64,000 nt of DNA from Pinus tabuliformis. Taxonomy: Eukaryota > Streptophyta > Pinopsida > Pinales > Pinaceae. The translations under genes were made by a program, and so were the position numbers. Of this stretch, positions 1-8,900 are shown piece by piece. Below the pieces are notes generated by a model. The model saw only the letters and a list, made by a program, of their open reading frames with translations. It did not search any database and was not told the origin of the DNA. The DNA lies in assembly GCA_031772625.1 (NCBI GenBank), contig CM062820.1:1079299369-1079363368 (forward strand), read 5' to 3'. Position 1 is the stretch's first letter. Every line of letters starts with the position of its first letter.

Positions 1-701
1 CCTCAATTACGTAATCTTTTGAATTTGTCCCTCTTGAACTACGTATTGCATAGTGTCAAGCCTCATTCTCAGACCTTGGCTTTTGGAACTGTGCAATCCT
101 TGATTCAAGTACTCAATCAGTCACCTGGTTCCAACCCTAACAAGTGATTTCATGAAACATGTTATATTAGGAGTTTTCGTACTAATGTTAGCTTGTCATG
201 AGTGGTTTTCAATTGCAGGTACTCTATCTTATCATGGAAGGATGATGATGGAATAAAAGGAGAAGGAGACCATGCTATAAGACACATATGGATTTGAAGA
301 GGTAAGATAATCATCAGGCAATAAAACGCAGTAACACTAGAGTACAACATAAGATCAAATCTCAGGACCGCATGAAGACTCCATACTGATTCACAACCCT
401 TTGGAGGGTAGATATGAAGAAAAAAGAATATCTCTTATGAAGATGGAGTATTGGATATATCTTTTATTGAAGAAAAAGAAACAAGAAGGACAACTTGGCA
501 TTACCACATCATCATGCAGTCCATGTCATTAGTGTCATGTCATGTCCGGTCACGAGTCATTATTTGTCACATCATTTGTGGATTTTGTAAATTCAATATC
601 GGAGAAATATAATTAAAGTGGAAGTCCAATGGTCATCCATGTAATACGAAAAGTCATGTAGGAAGTTGAAAGGTCATTGAAAAGTCATACAACCATGAGG
701 G
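1..701. other. unannotated flank left of element 1
   Basis: AT-rich sequence with no ORF above about 60 codons and no recognised protein, RNA gene or repeat. It ends in GAGGG (697-701), the imperfect partner of TAGGG at 16194-16198 on the far side of the retrotransposon, so it is probably the pre-insertion host sequence. Confidence 0.5.
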
Positions 702-1754
702 TGTCACACGGAATCAGTCAAGGGTGCGGACACAACTGAACTTCCTAGAAGTCTAAGACATTCTAATGACAAACAAAACAAACTGGAGCTATCCTTCTCT
801 AAACATACATTATGATATGATAAATCAAGTGTTTCGTTCTTACCTTTGTCCAAACGCTATTGTAGAAGTCGAAGCTTTGTTGATCTGGATGAGCTCCTCC
901 TTTTCTCCAAAACCTGCAATCACCAACAGTCAAACAATTAAATAGCACCTGATTATAACATAAAACAAAGCATATTCAACACATAGACCAAGGAGTACAT
1001 GAAATAACCCATTAACAACAAGTTATTGAGAAGAATTGACCAATTTGCATTAAAGGTAATTAAAAGGAACCATTACAACCTGAGCCTTGGTGTTGTGCAA
1101 GCTCCTTCCAGGGTCCAAAAGAGTCTTCTTCTACTTTGACAAAGCTCACCCACCTCCAAATAGAACAAGTAAAGATGACAATCTCTCCTCACAAGCTTCT
1201 AAATGGGAGTCCTAATTCCTGCAGCATTTACCCTTAGAAATCTATAGCTTTCAACCTTCTTCCTTCTGGCTCAATGCCTCTTTTTATAGTGCTCAAGAGG
1301 AAGTTAATCAGGTCCACCATCAATGGGATAGTCCCCCTCTTTGGATGGGATCACTCCCTTATTGATGGGATAAGTTCCTCTTTGATAGGAGTGCATGAAC
1401 CATCTGGAGGCGCTCAATACACATCAAACAACCTTCTAGAATGCTCTAGAAATGACCACAAGTAAGTTTTTGAAGATAAAACTTGCGCATTTTAACCTTT
1501 TCAGAGGGACGCACCTGCCCCTTGAGATACAGAGCGTCCTTGGACGCAGACCTTATGAACAAAAGGTGCGTACCCGCAGGCAAGGCTTGAGAGAACTTGC
1601 GTACCCAGAGATAAACATGTTTATAAAGACTTTCTCTCTTTCTTGGAGTTTGACATGAATAGTAGAGGCATAAGACTTGCTCAAGAGGGTAGTATGACTG
1701 TTGATTGAGCCATACCGACTGTAAATAGCCATGGTGACATTTTTTAGTGTAACA
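702..1754 (-). repeat. 3' LTR of element 1
   Basis: A 1053-bp copy matching 15142-16193 along its whole length, with TGTCACACGG at the left end and AGTGTAACA at the right. On the minus strand it follows the PPT, so it is the 3' LTR. It contains a minus-strand TATA-like stretch at 1280-1288 and the motif GGACGCA at 1507-1513 and 1542-1548. The second of these forms a 6-bp inverted pair with GCGTCC at 1534-1539, 2 bp away. Confidence 0.95.
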
Positions 1755-1769
1755 GATTGCCCCCTAAAG
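1755..1769 (-). other. Polypurine tract of element 1
   Basis: On the minus strand the sequence directly before the 3' LTR reads CTTTAGGGGGCAATC, the expected site of plus-strand DNA priming. A near-identical tract (TTTAGGGGGAAAC) precedes both LTR copies of element 2. Confidence 0.75.
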
Positions 1770-3740
1770 TGCGAAGCCTGGAATAGATTAGGGTTTTGTA
1801 TTATCTAGGAAGGGTGAAGCACTTTATCATTTCGAGGATTATCTCGTGGAGAACCTGGTTGGAACCTGCAATTTTCAACACAAAATACATGGATAAGATT
1901 ATATCATCACTGAGGTAGGCATTCCCATACTCAGATAAAAACTTTAACTAATAGACTAACTACTCTGATACAGGAATGATTTTGCAGTACATCATAATCA
2001 TAGACTTTTGTAGACACAGTATGGTCGCAGCCATCTGTTTATGATTAGTCTACTTAGATAATGAATACAAAACTCCTCGCAGCCTGGATGGTAAAGATTT
2101 GATCCAGGGTCTTCATTCCTACTTCTCGAATTGGTACGATTCTAGCCATGCGAATAAATGAGTCGATGTCAAACATGGTAGAAACCACTTGATTACCAGT
2201 CAATGATGTGAACTGTTAACAAGCATGAGAGAGACCACCAGTAATGTCAATGGTTCTCAAAGTACCCAGTACAATCCATGAGATGTGAATGAATGAGTTG
2301 ATGTCGAACATTTCACGGAATCCTTCGATCGAAAGTCAATGATGTAAACTGACGTCAAAGGCGAGAAACCTGCCATTGATGCATGCAGACTTCAAGGCAC
2401 TGACGATTTCTAAGTCATCTCTCTAGATAATGTGCTGATGTCGATAGAAAGTGACCCGTTGCGGGCAAGCCCACAACACGAAATCATTGTTCAAGTTGAA
2501 GAAATATTGCTGTAAGGACTGACTCAGGGATGGTCAAATGGATGACAAGTATTTTGCAGATGAAAGTTTTGTTTGCAGACCTCTTGGACACATAACGACA
2601 CGACAGATGGTTTGGTGCTAAATAACTCAAAGTTAATCCCCGGAACCCGGTTGAAGACTTTCAAAAGTGGTTTGATTGACTGTGAGGTAAAAGATTTCCC
2701 AACCCAGGTGAATGAAAAGTGTCGTGTCCAAGAGTGGTAATAAAGTTTCTTCTGAGACAAAAGGTAACAAATAGGCTCATTCTTCTCTCTTTTCCCCCAC
2801 CATTTCTGGCAAGTACCTCTTTATTTTTAACAAGCTTGAGGAGGATAACATATGCTTGATTATAAGCTCATCCTTCGGATGAGTCCAACCCAGTTTTGAT
2901 TCGAACCCTAGGAAGGAGTGGTTCGTTCCTGTTTGTAATTGAACAGGTCCTTTACTGTGAAATGTTTAACGAGCCCAGTATAGGAGAAACTCGGCGTTTT
3001 TCAATTTTAGAGAGTCTGAAAAACTTAAGGAAACTCCAAGTTGAACTTTTTCGTAAATTTGTGTCCCTCAAGCCCGAAAAAGTATAAAATAATACCTGGG
3101 GGAACCGCTTGATCTTGCGACCAAGGAGTACTTTCATAATTAGTGTCACTGACCTGAAAAGTAAAAAGCGATCAAGGACACGTCGTTTTATTTCCGTATC
3201 GAGTTTGAAACGACAAAAACACGGCAATCTTTTCCTGATTTTACGGTCAGAAAAGAGCTATAAGGGGACCGTCTTTTAATTCCGTTTTAACGAGTGTAAA
3301 AGAAACGCTCGGCAATCTTTTCATGTTTTAGGAGTCAGAAAAGGGCTTAAAAGATGACTCTGATATTTTGTTTGTGAAAAATTACAATTTTCCCTCTAAG
3401 TCCCTTTGTCCTGCACAAAAGCGACACATTACTCATACCTGTTTAAGATAGGCAAAAATTCATCGAAAAACATCTTTCCATGGTGAAAAATGAACAAATT
3501 CATCCAAAAAACCTATAAAAAGACTTTTTACCATGTCATTTTTACCGTTTGACTGTTGAGGTTGAAAAAGGAGCTTTTGACAAGAAACTTCCCGTGGTCG
3601 CTGCGGAAAATCCGACCGTTAGAATCGAACGCCGTCTCTTCCAGGTATTTCACAACATCCTCCTTGTCAATTTCATCCGTTTAGAATTTTGTTTTAGGTT
3701 TCATTTTTTATTTTTGGGGGGTTTTGGGTTTTGGAAACCG
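1770..3740. other. 3' noncoding region of element 1
   Basis: About 2 kb between the PPT and the antisense gene. No convincing coding sequence. Blocks of it resemble the corresponding region of element 2 (53772-57700): for example a stretch ending AAGTGACCCGT, and one reading GCTTGAGGAGGATAACATATG. This shows that the two elements share ancestry outside the coding part as well. For the plus-strand PMD-like gene it would be upstream, promoter-side DNA. Confidence 0.6.
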
Positions 3741-3749
3741 CCCTGCGGG

Positions 3750-3880
3750 GGACGCAGGTTTCCTAAAGGCTGGCCTGCGTCCCCCGACTTTTTCCTACAC
3801 AGGGAAAAGGTCGGGGGACGCAGGTTACCTTCAGGCCACCTGCGTCCCGGCGCACTGTGCGCCAAACGCGGGGTGCGTCC
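3750..3880. promoter_or_regulatory. GGACGCA/TGCGTCC motif cluster with hairpin upstream of the PMD-like gene
   Basis: Five exact copies of the 7-mer in 131 bp: GGACGCA at 3750 and 3816, TGCGTCC at 3776, 3841 and 3874. Two of them lie in a near-perfect inverted repeat with arms 3774-3795 and 3803-3824 (21 of 22 pairs) and a 7-nt loop. The cluster is GC-rich in otherwise AT-rich DNA and ends about 100 bp before the PMD-like start codon. A regulatory role is inferred from position and recurrence only. Confidence 0.5.
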
Positions 3881-3982
3881 TCCGCAAAACGCGGGTTTTG
3901 AAACCCCAAACTCCCAAACTAACCATTGAAATTTCCCAAAACTAATTTTAATGCCTGTTTATTCATGTGTAGGGCACTTATC

Positions 3983-5201
3983 ATGCTGGATTGGAGAGAA
4001 AGAGAGCATGAGGAGGTTGATGAAGCTGCAATCAATCATCAACCTTCCCTCGATGCCCTAAGAGGATGTGGATTATACAAATACTGGTCCATACCCGGTA
4101 TGAGAGCTCAGGTAAGATTCTTGGAGTGGCTGGTCGAGAGATGGAACGTTCAAGAACAATGCTTTTATATCGGCGGGCAACAACTCGAGATAGAGCCTGC
4201 TGACATTTACTTTCTCACTGGCTTGCCGAACAGAGGTGAGCAACTCAATCTGGCTGGGACTAGGCCGGGTGGCCAATCCCTTGATAGTCTCCGAGCAGAT
4301 TGGTGCCTACCTGATCGAGAGCACAAGAAAGGCATAGAGATCAAATATGTCTCTCAACGTGAACTCATGGTCTTAGCTTTCACTGTGACCAGAATTTGTG
4401 GCTCAGCCACTTTACATATTGCTACTGGGTCTCAATTTCGGATGGCAATTGACTGTCTCCAAGGCACCATTTTCAACTGGTGTGATGCTTGTTGGCTAAC
4501 TTGAAAGCCCAACTGACCAAGGCAAAGACCGGCAGACTAAAGACCTTTGGATATGGGCCTATAGTCGTGAGCTTTGCCTTAGAGAGGATTCCAATGCTGA
4601 TCCCTCAGCATCTCACTGTTGATATTTCGGGTCCTCAGGAGCCAAAGCTGGTACGATGGGTTGCGGTGATGGCCCGGCATCCGGACGAGGGTGCGGCAGT
4701 TGTTCGATTCACTGACAGTTATTTTCACTGGTTAGAGGACCAGGTGTTTGCGATTCAGGACTTTCCGTATGCCGGAATAGATTTTCGAGGTGATCCGGAC
4801 ATGGTTCTTCCACAGGGAGAACAATGGGATGACAGAGGTACTTTATTTTTCACGAGTTTTCAAATTATGTATTTTTTTTGTTTTTTATATATATCGTCTC
4901 AAACTGACAGTAAAATTTTCAAAATGCAGATGTTGGTCCACAGCGTCCAGCCAACCTCCGGCCTTTTGAGAGGAGACATCCAGTTGCACCGGTACCGGCC
5001 CCACAGGACGCGGCGGCTGCAGAGGTACTGACTGAGTTGGAGCATGATCTACAGCGTCTGACGGCGGATATACCTGAGACTACTATGGATGATATTCCTA
5101 TCAGACTTCAGCGCTACGTAGTCGCGGTCCCTGGACCGTTGAGGAGATTTTTGCGCAAGGTAGCCCGTGCAGTGGTGTCGTACAGGGAGCACCACCAGTG
5201 A
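3983..5201 (+). CDS. Plant-mobile-domain-like gene, antisense to the retrotransposon (spliced; one frameshift)
   Basis: Opposite-strand gene near the 3' end of element 1. From ATG 3983 the protein starts MLDWREREHEE. It contains FLEWLVERW and then LEIEPADIYFLTGLPNRG, the arrangement seen in the plant mobile domain (aminotransferase-like PMD, found in MAIN/MAIL1 proteins and in some transposons). An apparent 1-nt deletion near 4489 breaks the frame after FNWCDA. The next frame continues collinearly with the element 2 homologue (KAQLTKAK against KEQLSKVK). A 92-bp intron (4838-4929, GT-AG) joins QWDDR to DVGPQRPA. Exon 2 ends at TGA 5199-5201 and is rich in Leu, Arg and Asp. There may be a 5' UTR acceptor at 3969-3971, just before the start. 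An in-frame ATG at 3965 is an alternative start. Function is unknown. PMD proteins of plants act in silencing and genome stability, but this one is unproven. Confidence 0.7.
4838..4929 (+). other. Intron of the PMD-like gene, conserved in element 2
   Basis: 92 bp, starting GTACTTT and ending AAAATGCAG, very T-rich, with stops in frame and a length not divisible by 3. Removing it joins the codon split G|AT. The element 2 homologue has a 96-bp GT-AG intron at 58936-59031, splitting the equivalent Asp codon (G|AT-GTT-GG) before DVGP. Confidence 0.7.
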
Positions 5202-5400
5202 TTGGCTAGTCACTTTGTAGACACATGTGACATTTTTGACTTTTTGTACTTATCATTTTGCCGATCATAAGGTGTTTTTCAACCTATGATCGAAGACGAT
5301 GTATATTTTTTGACACACTCCTATCTATATATATATCACTATTACCGGCTTATCTTGTTTAACATGTATGATGAAATGTTTTTTAAATTTACTTGCATGA
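5202..5400. other. Spacer between the converging PMD-like and RNase H genes
   Basis: About 200 bp of AT-rich DNA where the plus-strand PMD-like gene and the minus-strand RNase H ORF end tail to tail. Both 3' ends probably lie here. No distinct terminator motif was recognised. Confidence 0.4.
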
Positions 5401-5820
5401 TTATCGTAAATGTCTGTCCAACACTCGAGAAGCAATTGCATCTGCTAATGTATTTAAGGACCTTGGAATATGCTGATATTCAATGTAATCAAATTCACGT
5501 TCCAAGAGACGCACTCTCAAAAACAACCTTAATAACACAGGATTTCTAATGGCATAAACTCTATTAAGCTGTAATACAACAAGTTCAGAATCTAACCTCA
5601 CTATCAAACGTCGAATTCCAAATGAAATAGATTCGGATAATAATTCAACCACTGCACTGTATTCTGCAATGTTATTCGTTGTTTGACCGAGGCTTACCCC
5701 ATGCATAGAAACTAACTCGTCAGAGGGTGAATAGATAACCCAAGCTGCGGAAGAGATATTCCGTGTACTACGACAAGCACCATCAGCAAATCCAATGTAT
5801 GTTTGGAGAGGCGTCGACAT
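5401..5820 (-). CDS. Archaeal-type RNase H (aRNH) of element 1
   Basis: 139 codons from ATG 5818-5820. An RNase HI fold of the archaeal/plant type that some plant retrotransposons acquired in addition to the gypsy RNase H. All four acidic catalytic positions are visible: Asp in YIGFADGA (about residue 13), Glu in NNIAEYSA (about 53), Asp in VRLDSELV (about 77) and Asp in NTLADAIAS (about 127). It lies downstream of integrase, 141 bp past the gag-pol stop, and is not fused to it. In the Tat elements I recall, the extra RNase H sits between gypsy RNase H and integrase, so this order is unusual. The gypsy RNase H of the polyprotein lacks its first Asp, so this ORF may supply the activity. The sequence before the ATG (TTGATATTGTAG) looks like a splice acceptor and is similar in both element 2 copies. 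Confidence 0.85.
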   Translation of the reverse strand: MSTPLQTYIGFADGACRSTRNISSAAWVIYSPSDELVSMHGVSLGQTTNNIAEYSAVVELLSESISFGIRRLIVRLDSELVVLQLNRVYAIRNPVLLRLFLRVRLLEREFDYIEYQHIPRSLNTLADAIASRVLDRHLR

Positions 5821-5961
5821 CTACAATATCAAGAGTAAAACCAAGATAAGCCAGAATAACGACGAAAAACACACTCACTAAGCTAAGCACACTGACTAAC
5901 TAACAATCATACTAGCTAGAAAGAAAACCTAACCTAACTAAAAATTCTCCATACCCACCAT

Positions 5962-8900
5962 TTAAGCATAATACCTCTTTAGGTAAAGTCCATTTCTGGG
6001 TTTACCCAAAGAGTCCCCATCAAAATCTACTAGCTCATAAGCCCCTTTTGCTAGCTTTCGCTTTACAATATAGGGTCCATGCCACATAGGAACGAATTTT
6101 CCAGCACCTAGCTTATCGTTAGCTTGATCATATAATAGCACTAGGTCTCCCTCCGAAAAACTTCGAGGGGTCACATTTCTATCATACTGAGCTTTCATTC
6201 GCTTCGCGTGAGTCTCGATTGCCAATGTAGCGTCACGTCGAGTCTCATCTAATTTAGCTAAGTACAATAAACGTTTCTCCTCTTCGGAAGTAGCTGGAAG
6301 TAATTCGACAGCCATTTGAAGTGATGGGATTTCACATTCAATGGGTAACACTGCTTCTAAGCCATAAACTAGCTGGAAAGGAGTGAACCCTGTTGAGGTT
6401 TTCACTGAGGTTCGGTATGCCCATAGCGCCGAAAATAACATGTTGTGCCAATTCGACCGATGAATACCAATGGTTCGTCGGATCATGATAACCAGAACTT
6501 TGTTGATAGACTCAACCAAACCGTTGGCTTGCGGATAATAAGGAGTAGAGCTGTCATGGCGCAAACCAAGCTGGCTTGTAAGTTCAGTCATCATGGTGTT
6601 TCGAAAATGGCTCCCATGGTCAGTAATGATTGCTTGTGGGACACCAAACCTAGTTATTATATGATTGAATATGAAAACTGCAGCTGTTTTGCCGCTTGCG
6701 TCGAATGTAGGCATCGCCTCGGCCCATTTAGTGAAATAATCAACCGCGAGGATGATATACGCATGCCCCCCGGCCGAGTGAGGGTTACAAGTAATAAAGT
6801 CGATACCCCATTTGGCGAATGGACCAACGGCAATTATAGGGTGGAGAGGAGCAGGTGGTGCGCGCATCTTTCGATCAAACACTTGGCAGTTGTGGCACTT
6901 CCGGACTGCAATGATACAATCTTTAAACATAGATGGCCAGAAGTAACCAGCGCGCAACACCTTCTGAGCTGTGGCATACCCAGACATATGACCGCCACAT
7001 GCTCCAGAGTGACAATCATTCAAAACTCTCTCAGCCTCTTCGTGAGTTAGACAACGTCGAAAAACTAAGTCTGCCCCCCGGCGATAAAGTGTATCTCCAA
7101 TAATTTTGTATTGCTGGGATTGAAACCGAATTTTTCGACGTTCCGCTTTTGAAGCTTCAGGCCGAAAGGTTTGGGTTTGGAGATAGATGATTATATCCCC
7201 GAACCACGGATCTAAAGTACTGATAAGAAACAAAGATTCGTCCGCAATGGACTCTTCTGCCACAGTCTCTGTGTCAGTACGCGGGAAATCACACATCAAT
7301 TCCGCAAAAACTAAGGATTTCTTAGACTTGGACTTCTCGAACTCCAAGTCGAACTCTTGCAGGATAACGATCCATTTAGAGTACTTGCCCCCTAGCAATT
7401 GTTTTGTCAAAATGTAAATCATAGGGTTGCAATCCGAAATAACTGTAGTTTTACGGAGAAGAATGTAGTGACGAAAACGCTGGACAGCTTGAACGGCTGC
7501 CAGGGCCAATTTCTCCACATGCGAATATTTTAACTCAGTGGGATTTAAGGTTCTACTAAGATAATATATCACATGTTCCGCTCCGAATTCATCTTCTTGA
7601 ACTAACACCATTCCAATGGTGGAATGCGAAGCTGCGAGGTATAAGAAGTAGTCCTGGTTGTAGTTGGGAGGATGCAACAACGGTGCATGGGTCAACGCGT
7701 GTTTAAGTGCATCAAAAGATTGTTGGGCAATCTCGTCCCAAAAGAATTGAACGTTCTGTTTCAACAACCGTGTAAAACCTTTAGTGACCTCGGCGTAGTT
7801 TGGGATGAATCGGCGTAAAAAGTTCGCTTTCCCTTGCAAACTTTGGAGTTGGCGCAAACTCGAAGGAGGAGGCAATTTGATGATAGCCTCGACTTTCGAG
7901 GGATCGACGCGAATGCCGGCTTTTGAAACAACAAATCCCAGCAATCGACCTGTTTCTATACAGAAAACACACTTGTGGGGATTCAACCGAATTCGATAAT
8001 GCCTACACCTCATAAAGATTGCTCGTAGGTGGACAAGGTGATCAGCTCGATGTAAAGAATGAGCAGGCAAATCATCGAGATACGGTTGCACAATGTGCTT
8101 GATGTCGTGAAATGCGTAAGACATCGCCCGTTGAAAAGTGGCCCCGGCATTCTTAAGCCCAAAAGGTAATTTGCAATAAGCAAATGTCCCCCATGGACAA
8201 ATGAATGCCGTTTTTGGTTGGTCGGCAGGTAGAATATTGATTTGATTATAGCCCGAAAAACCATCCATGAAGGAAAACATTTCACTTCCGGCACAATCAT
8301 CAATAATTTGATCGATATAAGGCGTAGGATAGTTGTCTTTTGGACAAGCTCGATTGATATCCCTATAGTCGATACAGATTCTTATTGTTCCTTGTTTCTT
8401 GTTGACCGGAACAATATTCGATACCCAATCCGTTAACGGGATCGGATAAATGAAACCTGCTTTCAACAGCTTTTCGACTTCTGCTTTAATCGCAGCCGCT
8501 TTTCGAGGGTGAATCTGACGCAACCGTTGCCGGATGGGTTTAGCATCCGGGTAGGTTTTGATTTCATGAACAACAATGGCAGGATCGATTCCCGGCATTT
8601 CCTCGTAAGACCAGGCAAACACATCGCGGAATTCTTGGAATAGGGCCTTGTAAGTTTGGATTTCTTCTTCTGTACATGCGGCACCTATATGAATGTTCTC
8701 CTCAATTCCGGGCTTCACTGAAATATCAATGGGAATAGTACGAGAAATATTCCCTAAATTCAACTCTGAATCAGAATGTTTCGTTGGATCCTGAGCGTCT
8801 TTGACATATTCAGCGGTAAAGATAGATGAAAAATCATTTTCAAATGCATCATCCTTAGGTAAAAACGAAGATCTGTGATGGAGATCTTCCCATGGTAGAT

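Noticed and set aside
3549-3929. 126-codon plus-strand frame before the PMD-like gene, considered as an N-terminal extension
   Set aside because: Its C-terminal half is the GC-rich motif cluster and hairpin, it is out of register with the PMD start, and element 2 has no counterpart.
6445-7050. 201-codon plus-strand frame opposite integrase
   Set aside because: Shadow of the gag-pol coding strand; no domain, and the antisense gene supported by homology lies elsewhere.
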